A stretch of 38,929 nt of DNA from Sporichthyaceae bacterium. GTDB lineage: Bacteria > Actinomycetota > Actinomycetes > Sporichthyales > Sporichthyaceae. The stretch covers positions 1-38,929 of the forward strand of contig DASXPS010000172.1 of the NCBI GenBank assembly GCA_036493475.1. Direction: 5' to 3'. Under the pieces are notes generated by a model. It was not told where the DNA came from, did not search any database, and saw only the letters and a list, made by a program, of their open reading frames with translations. Shown here one piece after another: positions 1 through 8,436 of the stretch (position 1 is the first letter of the stretch; every line of letters begins with the position of its first letter). Made by a program: the position numbers and the translations under genes.

Positions 1-1849
1 CCTCGCGGGATGCCTGCCACGCAACCGGTTCCGACCCGAGCAGCCAGTGGCGACCGTCGCTCCGCAACGCGCCTGCCTCAATGAGCCCGAGTAGGACCGC
101 GGACGCCATGAAGGGGTTCCCGTCGGAAAGCTTCACCACCGTGTCCACGGCCTCGCTCGGGATCGCGCCGGCCATGGACTCCACCACCTTCGCGGTCTCC
201 GCCGGCGCGAGGGGTCGCAAGGCAACGCGGGAAACGTCGCGTGGCATCCACTGCGGAAGTCCGTTGTGGAACTCCTCGGGACGCACGGCGGCGACCATCA
301 TCACGTGCCGCTGTTTCTCGCCCTCGCTGCGAACCGGTTGAGTCCACTCGCAGAGCACGCGGGCGGTCAGCTCATCGACCCAATGCGCGTCGTCGAGGAC
401 GACCACGGCCGGCTTCTGGGCAGAACCGAGCGCGTCGATGAGGCCAACCAGGGCGATGACGCTTCGCGCCTGACCGAACGACTCCGGCCCGGTTGCGTTG
501 GTTCCCTCGGGTAGGGCGAGGATCTCCCGAAGCTCGGGCACCACCTCGCACAAAGCGCCGCGGCCGTCGCCCACGCTCTGGGTCAGCCGTTCCATCGTGG
601 CGGGGTTCTGCCGCGCCGCCGCGAGAAGATCGGTGACCACGCCGCCGAGTATCTGCAGTGGGCGCGGCGCGACTCGCTCCACGCCGTACCCACGAAATAC
701 CGCTGCGCCCATTGCGGCCGCTCGTTGGCAGAACTCATCCAGGAGACGAGACTTTCCGCCTCCGGAGCAGGCTTCCAGCACAACCAACCCGCCGCTGCCC
801 GCGACCGCCTCCTCCAGATGGTGATCCAACAGTGCCAGTTCGTCCTCGCGACCGATCAGCGCCGATTGAACGATCGTTGCGCGCTGGTCGGCCGCCCCCA
901 CCACGATGCTGGGATCCTGTACACCCTGTTGCAGACCGTGGACGACCGCGTCGAGATCGGTCAAGGCAGCGGTAGCGGACCGGTAGCGCTGACGAGCATC
1001 GGGGTGTAATAGGCGTTGCACGATCTGATCCAGCGCCCTGGGGACCGGTACGCCGAGGCTCCGCACGGATGGCGACGGCGTCGACAACTGCTTACGCAGC
1101 AGCTCACGCATGCTCCCCGAGGCCAAGGGCGAATGGCCGACAAGGCATTCGAAGAGCACGGCACCCAGCGAGTACAGGTCAGCCCGCTCGTCAACCTGCC
1201 GGTTCAGGGCGCCCGCCATCTCCGGCGCCATGTAGTAGGCGACATCAGTCGACTGCGCAGGGAACGACGTGGCCACGGTCGTGCCTCGGAGGTTTCCGAA
1301 GTCGATGAGCGTTGCCTGGCCAGGCTCGGTGTCACTCAGCACGATGTTGGACGGTTTCACATTGGCGTGCAGAACGCCCTGGGCATGAACCGTCTCCAAC
1401 GCCTTCAGCAAACAGCCGGCTACGGCGAGCGACTCCGGTACCGATAGCGGACCATCAGCCAGTCGCTGTTCAAGCGTGGCGCCAGGAACGAAGGGCATGA
1501 CGACGTGGAACCGATCCTCCGTGTATCCCGCGTCGAGCAGCGGGGCGAACCATTGGCCGTCGTGCGCGCGCAGGGTCCTGGCCCGCTGCTCGAGGCGGCT
1601 GCCCAACTCAAGAGGCACCAAGCCGGCCGGGGCGGTCTTGATCACCACCTCCATGCTGGTGGCGACCTCGACAGCAAGAGTCGTCTCGACGCCCTCGGAT
1701 CGCCTGATCAGATGGACGAACCGGTACTGCCCGCGGATTTCGCGGATTTCCGAGGCGAAGATGCCGGGTTCGGGGACGTCGGTCTGATGCTCAGGACCTC
1801 GGTTAGCCTCCCAGCCGTGCGGGGCCACGCCGACACAATACAACTGCAA
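1..1849 (-). CDS. Protein kinase-like / AAA-type ATPase hybrid signalling protein, C-terminus cut by window edge
   Basis: The reading frame is open from base 2 to a stop near 1860. About 616 residues are present and the C-terminus lies outside the window. The N-terminal third is a Ser/Thr kinase fold: the ATP-binding Lys is in VVIK, there is a catalytic-loop motif HANVKPSN, DFG is in TLIDFG, and APE is in YYMAPE followed by DLYSLGAVLFE. The catalytic loop has Asn where active kinases have Asp (HRD), and the glycine loop is degenerate, so phosphotransfer is doubtful. A P-loop ATPase domain follows, with a Walker A-like ACSGGGKS and Walker B-like VVVLDDAHW. This order resembles PknK-type kinase-ATPase regulators, which usually carry further sensor or output domains beyond the part seen here. 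The start is uncertain: TTG at 1849 or 1843, or GTG at 1828, none with a strong Shine-Dalgarno site. The family call is firm; activity and output are unknown. Confidence 0.8.
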   Translation of the reverse strand, partial: MQLYCVGVAPHGWEANRGPEHQTDVPEPGIFASEIREIRGQYRFVHLIRRSEGVETTLAVEVATSMEVVIKTAPAGLVPLELGSRLEQRARTLRAHDGQWFAPLLDAGYTEDRFHVVMPFVPGATLEQRLADGPLSVPESLAVAGCLLKALETVHAQGVLHANVKPSNIVLSDTEPGQATLIDFGNLRGTTVATSFPAQSTDVAYYMAPEMAGALNRQVDERADLYSLGAVLFECLVGHSPLASGSMRELLRKQLSTPSPSVRSLGVPVPRALDQIVQRLLHPDARQRYRSATAALTDLDAVVHGLQQGVQDPSIVVGAADQRATIVQSALIGREDELALLDHHLEEAVAGSGGLVVLEACSGGGKSRLLDEFCQRAAAMGAAVFRGYGVERVAPRPLQILGGVVTDLLAAARQNPATMERLTQSVGDGRGALCEVVPELREILALPEGTNATGPESFGQARSVIALVGLIDALGSAQKPAVVVLDDAHWVDELTARVLCEWTQPVRSEGEKQRHVMMVAAVRPEEFHNGLPQWMPRDVSRVALRPLAPAETAKVVESMAGAIPSEAVDTVVKLSDGNPFMASAVLLGLIEAGALRSDGRHWLLGSEPVAWQASRE

Positions 1850-1885
1850 GCGGCCCGATACCGCTGCTCAGCCACGCAGAATGAC

Positions 1886-1915
1886 TGGTGGGGTTGTGGC
1901 TGGTGGGGTTGTGGG
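1886..1915. repeat. Tandem 15-bp direct repeat upstream of the kinase-like gene
   Basis: Two adjacent copies of TGGTGGGGTTGTGGC, differing only at the last base, lie between the SDR stop and the start of the kinase-like gene. It may be a simple slippage repeat or a pair of regulator sites in the kinase gene's promoter region. Nothing in the sequence decides between these. Confidence 0.6.
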
Positions 1916-1966
1916 CCAGGATCCACCGCTAAATCGAGCAGCTGACGGTTCGTCAGCGCCGTCGGC

Positions 1967-2830
1967 TCAGGTGAACGGCGGCCGGGCGAGTGACGCCTTG
2001 CTCATGTCGGTGACCTGTGACCAGCGCGCGGTGACCTCGGCGATGCTCAACGAGTGGTCGAACGTGATGCCCTCGTTCTGGAACAGCGCGACGCGGTGGG
2101 CCTGTCCGCCGCCGACCACAAAGGTCATGCCCGTGTCGGTGCACTCGTCGCTGAGCAGATGGCCGACGATCGGCGCCACGTGGCCGGGCGGGATGGTGTC
2201 CAGGATGTCCTGCGGAGCAACGTCCGCGGTCATCCGGGTGGACGCGATCGGCGCGACCGCGTTGGCCATGATGTGGTACTTGGCGCCCTCGATCGCGAGG
2301 GTGTTGATGAGGCCGACCAGGCCGTTCTTGGCCGCGCTGTAGTTCGCCTGGCCGAAGTTGCCGAACAGGCCACTGGTCGAGGTGGCCACCACGATCCGGC
2401 CGTGGCCCTGCTCGCGGAAGTGCGGCCAGGCCGCCCGGGTCACATAGAACGACCCGAACAGGTGCACCTGCAGCACGGACTCCCAGCCGTCCGGGGTCAT
2501 CTTGTGGAAGGCCTGGTCACGCAGGATGCCCGCGTTGTTGACCACGCCGTCGATGGACCCGAAGGCGTTCAGCGCGGTCTGCACCAGCGAGGCGGCGCCG
2601 TCCTCGGTCGCGATGCTCTCGTAGTGCGCCACCGCCTGGCCGCCGGCCTTGGTGATCTCGTCGGCTACTTGGTCGGCCATCGCGGTACCCGCACCGGTGC
2701 CGTCGCGCAGGCCGCCGAGGTCGTTTATGACGACCTTCGCGCCGGACGAGGCGAGCAACAGCGCGTACTCCCGGCCCAGGCCACCGCCGGCTCCGGTGAC
2801 CGCAATGACCCGACCCTCGACACCGGCCAC
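1967..2830 (-). CDS. Short-chain dehydrogenase, multifunctional-enzyme type 2 / 17beta-HSD4-like (3-hydroxyacyl-CoA dehydrogenase)
   Basis: A 287-residue NAD(P)-dependent oxidoreductase. The Rossmann motif TGAGGGLG is at residues 12-19, NNAG at 98-101, the catalytic Ser near 151-153, and the YxxxK pair is Tyr164 and Lys168. The start of strand 2 (VVINDLGG, then a Gly-rich insert) and the long C-terminal tail match the (3R)-hydroxyacyl-CoA dehydrogenase unit of peroxisomal MFE-2, which oxidises the 3-hydroxyacyl-CoA of fatty acids or sterol side chains in beta-oxidation. The GTG start at 2830 is preceded by GAGGGGGAG at good spacing; extending further upstream has no such support. It is the last gene downstream of the ABC importer operon, separated by 136 nt. 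This suggests, without proving, that the importer takes up a compound degraded by a CoA-linked pathway. Confidence 0.85.
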   Translation of the reverse strand: MAGVEGRVIAVTGAGGGLGREYALLLASSGAKVVINDLGGLRDGTGAGTAMADQVADEITKAGGQAVAHYESIATEDGAASLVQTALNAFGSIDGVVNNAGILRDQAFHKMTPDGWESVLQVHLFGSFYVTRAAWPHFREQGHGRIVVATSTSGLFGNFGQANYSAAKNGLVGLINTLAIEGAKYHIMANAVAPIASTRMTADVAPQDILDTIPPGHVAPIVGHLLSDECTDTGMTFVVGGGQAHRVALFQNEGITFDHSLSIAEVTARWSQVTDMSKASLARPPFT

Positions 2831-2865
2831 GACGACTCCCCCTCGTAATTTGACGGAAGACGTTT

Positions 2866-2964
2866 CTATCGCACCCGCACGGTCGCAGTGCCGGTCACGG
2901 CCACGCCACCGCCGGAGCGGGTCAGGCTCAGCTCCAGGTCGGCGAGGGTGGTGTCGAGCCCGCA
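2866..2964 (-). pseudogene. Short in-frame fragment resembling the C-terminus of a MaoC-like hydratase
   Basis: Between the LivF stop and the SDR start, one frame reads LDTTLADLELSLTRSGGG, then VAVTGTATVRVR and TAG. It has a hydrophobic/polar alternation and a GTAT tail like the last strands of MaoC-type hot-dog dehydratases. No normal start codon or ribosome-binding site precedes it, and the frame runs back into livF. I read it as a possible gene remnant; chance coding character in GC-rich DNA is the alternative. Confidence 0.3.
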
Positions 2965-2966
2965 AC

Positions 2967-3668
2967 TCAGCCTGCAGCGCCCAGGTACCGGCCGGCGAGG
3001 TCCGCGGCGTCGAGTTCCTCGGGTTCACCGCAGAACACGATCCGCCCTCGATCGAGCAGGTAGACATGGTCGGCGATGGCCAGCGCCTTGGTGACGTACT
3101 GCTCCACCAACAGCAGGCTGGTGGTGCCGTCCGCGACCAGGCGGGTCAGGAACGCGAAGATCTCATCGACCAGGATCGGCGCCAGGCCCATGGACACCTC
3201 GTCGAGCATCACCACCGAGGCACCCGACACGTAGGCCCGGGCCAGCGCGAGCATCTGCTGCTCGCCGCCGCTCAGGGTGCCCGCGATCTGGTTCATCCGC
3301 TCCCCCAGCCGCGGGAACGCGTCGACCGCACGGTCCCGCGCGCGCCGCTCGTCGCCGGCCCGCGCGAACATGCGCAGGTTCTCCTGCACGCTGAGGGATC
3401 CGAACACACTGCGGCCCTCGGTGACGTGGCACAGACCGGCGCGGGTCAGCGCGGCGCTGCTGCGGCCGGTGACGTCGCGGTCGTCGATGAGCAGTCGACC
3501 GGCGCGTGGGGCGAGCAGACCCGAGGCGACCCGCAGCAGTGTGGTCTTGCCCGCCCCATTGGGTCCGAGCAGTGCGACGACCAACCCCGGCGGCACCACC
3601 AGCGAAGCGTCGCGCAGCGCGACGGTTTCGCCGTAGCCCGCGGTGATCCCCTGCAGTTCGAACCTCAT
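2967..3668 (-). CDS. livF: Branched-chain amino acid-type ABC transporter ATPase, LivF family
   Basis: A 233-residue cytoplasmic ATPase of the hydrophobic amino-acid transport (HAAT) family. Walker A is GPNGAGKTT near residue 36, the signature is LSGGEQQM, and Walker B is VVMLDE. The short length, the lack of a C-terminal extension and the LLVEQYVTKALAIADHVYLLDRGRI segment are typical of LivF and distinguish it from LivG. One unusual point is the Walker B continuation DEVSMGLAP, where most relatives have DEPSLGLAP; the catalytic Glu remains. Its ATG overlaps the TGA of livG by 4 nt (ATGA), so the two subunits are translationally coupled. It powers the LivHM permease encoded two genes upstream. 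The substrate cannot be told from the ATPase. Confidence 0.92.
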   Translation of the reverse strand: MRFELQGITAGYGETVALRDASLVVPPGLVVALLGPNGAGKTTLLRVASGLLAPRAGRLLIDDRDVTGRSSAALTRAGLCHVTEGRSVFGSLSVQENLRMFARAGDERRARDRAVDAFPRLGERMNQIAGTLSGGEQQMLALARAYVSGASVVMLDEVSMGLAPILVDEIFAFLTRLVADGTTSLLLVEQYVTKALAIADHVYLLDRGRIVFCGEPEELDAADLAGRYLGAAG

Positions 3669-4441
3669 GCCGGCCCCGCCGTCTCGACCTCGCCGAGGTA
3701 GGCGTGTCGGACGATGTCGCTGGACTGCGTTTCCGCGGGGGTGCCGGCGAAGATCATGGTGCCGAAGTCCAGCACGTGCACGTAGTCGCAGATGGACATC
3801 ACCAACGGCATGTCGTGCTCGACGATCAGGATGCCCACGCCGCGTTCGGCGACCGTGTGGCGCAGGATTTCGCCGAACCGCTCGGTCTCTGCCTCGTCCA
3901 ACCCCGAGGACGGTTCGTCAAGCAACAGCATGCGGAACCCGCCGGCCAACACCCGAGCCAGTTCCAACAGCCGGCGCTGACCCGTGCTCAGCATCGACGC
4001 GCGGCGCTCGGCCATCGCCGCGATGCCGCATGCCGCCAAAGCCTCGTCGGTGCGCGCGCGGACCTCGCGGTGCTGGCCCGGTCCGCCGAGGAACTGCCGT
4101 ATTGGGTTGCGGCCGATCAGCCGCACCTCGGCGCCCAGCGCCACGTTCTCCCGCACGGTGAGGTTCGTGCACACCTGGACCTGCTGGAAGGTGCGGCCCA
4201 GTCCGGCCCGGGCGCGGGCGGCCGCGGACAGTCCGGTCGCCTCCCGGCCGAACAGGTGCACGCTGCCCGCGGTCGGGCGCAGCAGACCGTTGCAGGCGTT
4301 GAACGTCGTGGTCTTGCCGGCGCCGTTCGGCCCGATCAGGCCGGTGATCCGGCCCAACGGCGCAGCGAACGTCGCGTCCGAGACCGCCACGTTGCCGCCG
4401 TAGGCGATGCGCAGCCCGCGGGCCGCCAGGCCGTCGGTCAT
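3665..4441 (-). CDS. livG: Branched-chain amino acid-type ABC transporter ATPase, LivG family
   Basis: A 258-residue ABC ATPase. Walker A is GPNGAGKTTTFN, the Q-loop region is LGRTFQQVQV, the signature is LSTGQRRLLELARVL, Walker B is LLLDEPSSGLD, and the switch His is in IVEHDMPLVM. The conserved C-terminal segment FGTMIFAGTPAE identifies the LivG branch. It pairs with LivF to form the motor of the HAAT importer. The ATG at 4441 overlaps the end of the permease gene by 4 nt and the stop overlaps livF, so the three genes form one coupled unit. The signature serine position is kept but the motif is LSTGQ rather than LSGGQ, a common LivG variant. Confidence 0.92.
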   Translation of the reverse strand: MTDGLAARGLRIAYGGNVAVSDATFAAPLGRITGLIGPNGAGKTTTFNACNGLLRPTAGSVHLFGREATGLSAAARARAGLGRTFQQVQVCTNLTVRENVALGAEVRLIGRNPIRQFLGGPGQHREVRARTDEALAACGIAAMAERRASMLSTGQRRLLELARVLAGGFRMLLLDEPSSGLDEAETERFGEILRHTVAERGVGILIVEHDMPLVMSICDYVHVLDFGTMIFAGTPAETQSSDIVRHAYLGEVETAGPA

Positions 4442-6381
4442 GACTGTCCCCCGGCCGCGGGTCGCCCGGATGTCGGCCAGGGTGGCGTCCAATGCCCACG
4501 CGCCGGGGCCGGGCCGTAACGCAGCCGCGGTTGTTTCTGCGCGGCCTGCGCCCGCATCCAGGTCGACAGCCGATCGCGGTTGGCGATGGTCAGTCCGGCG
4601 AGCACCGCGAGTACGCCGAAGGCGAGGATCTGCGCGTTCGCGTCGAAGTTGTCGACGTAGCCGGGGATCACCGAGAACAGCACCGCCGCGAGCACCGTGG
4701 TGAGGATCAGCCGGGTGCCGAACAGCGCGCAGATGCCCAGCACGGCCACCAGCATCAGCGACTGAATCGGGTTGAAGCCGGTCGCGCTGACCGTGTACTG
4801 ACTGCTCATCAGACCGCCGCCGATCCCGGCAAAGAACGCCGAGGCGCAGAACAGCAGCAGCCGGGTGACGTTCACATCCAGCCCGAGTGTGCCCAACATC
4901 GTGGGGCTCTCCGCGAGGCCGCGCAGGATGCGACCGAAGCGGCTGCGGTTGATCACGATCAGGCCCGCCACGGACAGCAACGCGACGGTCAGCGCCACGT
5001 AGTACTGCCAGCGTTCGGAGCTCTGCGCGCGAATCGGCCCGGCCTGCATCCGGCTTGCCGAGGCGGCCAGGTCGTTGCCGAACATCAACCGGGTCGGGTA
5101 GATGACGTACTGCATGAAGATGCCGAACCCGAAGGTGACAAGCGCAAGGTAGATGCCGGAGAAGCGGATGGCCGGGATCGCGATCATCGCACCGATCGGC
5201 ACGGTGAGCAGACCGGCCAGCAGCAGCGCGAGCGGCCACGGCACACCACCGTCGCGCAGGTGCGCCATGGTGGTGGCGCCCAGCGCGGCGAAGGTCACCT
5301 GGCACAGCGACATCTGGCCGGAGGTCCAGATCAGCAGCGCCAGCGAACCGAACACGCACACCGAGCTCATCGCGTCGGTCCACACCGGCAGCCGGGTGCC
5401 CACCAGGGAAGGCACGAACGCGAGCAGCACCAGCCCGACCACGGCGATGAGGGTGGCCAACCGCGGGTTCAGCGCTCGCGCCGCCGAGGCCAACGGCTGC
5501 GGCAGCGACCGGGTACCGGGCAACATCCGCACCGGCACCACGAGCAGCACCGCCATCAGAATGAGGAACGGAACCGCGGGCGGGATCTGGTTGAGCGGGA
5601 AGCTGGTGAAGAACCTGGTGGCCAGCGCGGCGGCGACGCCGACCACCAGACCGCCGAGGTAGGTCATCGGCAGGCTGCGGAACAGCCCGATCGCGCAGCC
5701 GCCGAAGGCCTGCACGACGAGCAGCGTCAAGAGCGTGGCGTCCAGGCCGAGCACCGGAGCGAGCAGGATGCCGGACATGGCGGCGAAGCCGGCCCCGATC
5801 ATCCACGCCACCCGGCGAATCCGCGTCGGGTACTGCCCGGCCAGGCCGACCAGCGAGGGGTTGTCCACCACCGCCCGCATGGCCACGCCGAGCCGGCTGT
5901 TCTGCAGGAACGCGAACAGACCGACCGCGCCCACCAGGGCGATGCCGGCGGTGATCATCTGGCCGTAGCTGATCACCACGCCGGATACCGACGGGCCGTC
6001 CTCCGGGAGGAACTGCGACGCCTGGTGGATGGTGGAGCCGTAAATCTCGCTGAGCACCCCGTTGACGGCGAGGAACAGCCCCACGGTGGCGATCACACCG
6101 ACCGCAGCCGGCGCGGCGCCCAGCGTCCGGGTCAGCCACTCCAACAATGGCCCGCCGACCAGCGCGAAGGCGGCGACGGTGAGCAGCATCGCGGGCGGCC
6201 AGGGCATGGCGTGGTTGGTGTGCAACGTATAGAAGACGAACGCGCCGCCGGCGGCGATCGCGCCGTGGCCGAAGTTGAACACGCCCGAGGTGCGATAGGT
6301 GAGCACCAGGCCCAGACCGGCCAGCGCATACAGGGATCCGGTCACCAGACCGGTGATGAGGAACGGCAACACGCTGCTCAT
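4438..6381 (-). CDS. Fused LivH-LivM permease of a HAAT-family ABC importer
   Basis: A single 647-residue inner-membrane protein carrying both permease halves. Residues about 1-290 are LivH-like (GLVTGSLYALAGLGLVLTYR, then GVFNFGHGA near the N-terminus). After a linker near 290-310, residues about 310-600 are LivM-like, with SGQMSLCQVTFAALGA and FSGIYLALVTFGFG. About 16 hydrophobic segments are visible. In many bacteria these are two genes; fused versions occur in actinobacteria. The ATG at 6381 was chosen because it forms an ATGA overlap with the preceding gene and has GAGG 10-12 nt upstream. A GTG at 6399 is the alternative. The tail after residue 600 is Pro/Arg/Gly-rich and probably cytoplasmic. 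Confidence 0.9.
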   Translation of the reverse strand: MSSVLPFLITGLVTGSLYALAGLGLVLTYRTSGVFNFGHGAIAAGGAFVFYTLHTNHAMPWPPAMLLTVAAFALVGGPLLEWLTRTLGAAPAAVGVIATVGLFLAVNGVLSEIYGSTIHQASQFLPEDGPSVSGVVISYGQMITAGIALVGAVGLFAFLQNSRLGVAMRAVVDNPSLVGLAGQYPTRIRRVAWMIGAGFAAMSGILLAPVLGLDATLLTLLVVQAFGGCAIGLFRSLPMTYLGGLVVGVAAALATRFFTSFPLNQIPPAVPFLILMAVLLVVPVRMLPGTRSLPQPLASAARALNPRLATLIAVVGLVLLAFVPSLVGTRLPVWTDAMSSVCVFGSLALLIWTSGQMSLCQVTFAALGATTMAHLRDGGVPWPLALLLAGLLTVPIGAMIAIPAIRFSGIYLALVTFGFGIFMQYVIYPTRLMFGNDLAASASRMQAGPIRAQSSERWQYYVALTVALLSVAGLIVINRSRFGRILRGLAESPTMLGTLGLDVNVTRLLLFCASAFFAGIGGGLMSSQYTVSATGFNPIQSLMLVAVLGICALFGTRLILTTVLAAVLFSVIPGYVDNFDANAQILAFGVLAVLAGLTIANRDRLSTWMRAQAAQKQPRLRYGPAPARGHWTPPWPTSGRPAAGGQS

Positions 6382-6836
6382 GGCCGGCACACCTCGCACG
6401 GACGCAAGGCGGCGCCCGCCACCACCGGCGTCGCCGGCTTACCGGCGATCATCGGACATGAAGCGAGGTGCATGCGGGTGCTGCCGGGCAGTGCCACCAC
6501 GGTGGCCACGTCGGACGTCGCATCGCGGCGCACCGGGGCGGGCACGCCCAGCACTGCCAGGCGGGACAGGCCAACGGCCCGCCGCGCGCGCACCAGGAAC
6601 AGCCCGTTGGCGACCCCCGCGACGATCACGCCGATGATGCCGACCTGCAGCCAGTTCGTGCTGTCGTGCAGTGAGAGCGCGTCGCTGGACCCCCACCAGC
6701 CGACCAGGATGAGCATGACGCCCACGACGTTGCCGCCGAGGACCAGCGCGAGATCAATGGGCCGCCACAACCGCGCAAGCGCTACCGCGCCGGCGCGCCG
6801 CGTGTGGGCCCGTGAGCTCACCGCGGCAGTGGTCAT
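6378..6836 (-). CDS. Small membrane protein with a C-terminal HxxxC...CxxC zinc-site-like tail
   Basis: 152 residues, no family recognised with certainty. Two transmembrane segments (about residues 28-48 and 63-83) are followed by a cytoplasmic tail ending HLASCPMIAGK...LRPCEVCRP. His123, Cys127, Cys147 and Cys150 are spaced like the H/C-C-CxxC zinc knuckle of Ada-type metal-binding domains, so the tail may bind Zn. It lies between another small membrane protein and the LivHM permease, with ATGA overlaps on both sides. This implies fixed stoichiometry with the transporter. A role as an accessory or regulatory subunit of the importer is inferred only from position. Confidence 0.75.
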   Translation of the reverse strand: MTTAAVSSRAHTRRAGAVALARLWRPIDLALVLGGNVVGVMLILVGWWGSSDALSLHDSTNWLQVGIIGVIVAGVANGLFLVRARRAVGLSRLAVLGVPAPVRRDATSDVATVVALPGSTRMHLASCPMIAGKPATPVVAGAALRPCEVCRP

Positions 6837-7159
6837 GCCGCTCCGCGGGGACCGGACGCCGGCACCTGCGGTCGCCAGGAACCGCCCTCGCCACCGTCCC
6901 GCGCGCGGATGTCGGAATGGATGTCCTCAAGCTTGCGCCACTCGTCACGCAGATCGGCAGAGATCCACAACGTCCCGGCCACACCGAGCGCGAAGATGCC
7001 GAACAGGCCGTTGGAGGCGAGGTAGGGAATCTGTTCGGTGGGCAGTGTGGCGTCACTGACGCCGAGCCAGCCCAGGATCAGCGACACCAGACCGACGATC
7101 GCGCAGGCGACTGCGGTAGCCCGGTCCCACTGCGTTCTCAGCCACCGGATGAGGTCCAC
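6833..7159 (-). CDS. Small two-TM membrane protein of the importer operon
   Basis: 108 residues, unrecognised. Two hydrophobic helices (about residues 15-35 and 48-67) enclose a short loop, followed by a charged cytoplasmic tail (DLRDEWRKLEDIHSDIRARD) that could form a short helix. It starts with GTG at 7159, 22 nt inside the end of the preceding gene, with GAGAGGAG about 10 nt upstream. Its stop overlaps the next ATG by 4 nt. Its size and topology resemble the following gene product without the Cys motif, so the two may pair in the membrane. No function is assigned. Confidence 0.7.
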   Translation of the reverse strand: MDLIRWLRTQWDRATAVACAIVGLVSLILGWLGVSDATLPTEQIPYLASNGLFGIFALGVAGTLWISADLRDEWRKLEDIHSDIRARDGGEGGSWRPQVPASGPRGAA

Positions 7160-8436
7160 GGCGCTCTCACTCCTCTCATCCGGACCAACTGCGCGACCAC
7201 GAAGGTCACCACGCCGGCGATCACCAGGATCACGTAGAGGCCACCCACGTCGAAGGAATCCTTCATCGCGGTCAGCGCGGCCTGAATCTGCGCATCGGTG
7301 GCGCGGGTGGGGGCACCGGGGATGAACGCCACGGTGGGCAGCCCGGCCTGCTGCCCACTCACCGAGCCGGCGGTTACCTCGCCCGCCGATGGGCCCGTTG
7401 CAATCAGCGTGGTGCCCGCCGGTACTGCCCCTGACGCCGGCGGGGTGGTGGTGGCGGTACCGGCCGGGCCGCCGGTACCGAAGGTCGGCGCGGCGGAACC
7501 AACCAGCCGCGCGGTGGCCTGACCCAGGATCAGGTGGTAGGTGCCGGTGCCCGCGTCCTTGTGCGCCGGGTCCACCGGGAAGGAGCCGGTGAGTACCAAC
7601 GCGGGGGCCACGATGGTGTCGCCCAACTTCTGCGCGGCCAGCGTCTGGAAGCTGATGCCCAACGGCTTGAGCACCGGATCCACGGCGGGGCCGAAGGAGG
7701 ACGGCGAGGATCCCGAACCCTGCTGCGGCTGCGGTGCCTGCACCGGGGTGCCGTCGACGCGCACATCGGTGACGGAGAGGTTCGAGGACGTGCTGAGCAC
7801 GCCGGCCGCGCTCAGCGTGCGGGTGGCGGTCGAGGTGATCCGGCCGATCGTCACCGGGCCCAGGGTGAGACTCTCGACGACCGACGTGGCGGTCGAGGTG
7901 ACCGAGCCGTCCACCTGCCGTTTCACCGAGGCGTCCGAGGTGACCAGTGGCCCGCGGGCCAGCGTCGCGTCGCGACCCAGGCCCGCACCGGCAGACCCCG
8001 TCGCGCTGTCGTTACCCACCGTGGCCTTGATCGCGTAGCCGTCCGTGGAGACGTCCTGCTGCGGGGTCGTGGAACTGGCCGACACCGCGAGCGGGTAGTC
8101 GGGCAGGTCCTGATTGAACTGGGCCAGGCCCGCCAGCAGGCCGGGGATACTCAGCACGAACGTCCCGGGGTCGGGCAGCGCGGCGTAACCCGCGCCGTTG
8201 CCCAGTGAGCTCAACGTGGCCTGCGCCGTCGGCCCGCCGGCATCGAAAACGGTGTCGGCGACGGGGCCGTTGGGCACCGACTCATTGATGCGCAGGCCGT
8301 AGGCCGAGGAGGCACCGTCGAACGACGCGTCTGTGGCCGCCGCGGAGGCAATCGGGATGAAGCGGCCCGCGAACACCAGCACAGCGCCGGCCGCCAGGCA
8401 CCGGCCGACGATGCGTCCGGCACGTCGCCGGCTCAC
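7138..8436 (-). CDS. Secreted, C-terminally membrane-anchored protein of unknown function
   Basis: 432 residues. An N-terminal signal sequence (Arg-rich start, hydrophobic stretch around residues 14-30, then ASAAATDASF) is followed by a roughly 350-residue extracytoplasmic part rich in Ser, Thr, Gly and Ala with repeated beta-strand-like segments. A Pro/Thr/Gly-rich stalk follows, then one transmembrane helix (GGLYVILVIAGVVTFVVAQLV) and a short basic tail. I do not recognise the ectodomain. The GTG at 8436 overlaps the TGA of the binding-protein gene (GTGA), so it is coupled to it. It sits between the substrate-binding protein and the permease, where it could be an envelope-side receptor, docking or assembly factor; this is inference from context. 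Confidence 0.75.
   Translation of the reverse strand: MSRRRAGRIVGRCLAAGAVLVFAGRFIPIASAAATDASFDGASSAYGLRINESVPNGPVADTVFDAGGPTAQATLSSLGNGAGYAALPDPGTFVLSIPGLLAGLAQFNQDLPDYPLAVSASSTTPQQDVSTDGYAIKATVGNDSATGSAGAGLGRDATLARGPLVTSDASVKRQVDGSVTSTATSVVESLTLGPVTIGRITSTATRTLSAAGVLSTSSNLSVTDVRVDGTPVQAPQPQQGSGSSPSSFGPAVDPVLKPLGISFQTLAAQKLGDTIVAPALVLTGSFPVDPAHKDAGTGTYHLILGQATARLVGSAAPTFGTGGPAGTATTTPPASGAVPAGTTLIATGPSAGEVTAGSVSGQQAGLPTVAFIPGAPTRATDAQIQAALTAMKDSFDVGGLYVILVIAGVVTFVVAQLVRMRGVRAPWTSSGG

Noticed and set aside
4492-7059. Long plus-strand open frame of 855 codons opposite the permease genes
   Set aside because: It is antisense to well-supported liv genes, rich in Arg, His, Gln and Gly, and has no domain pattern; a by-product of GC-rich codon bias.
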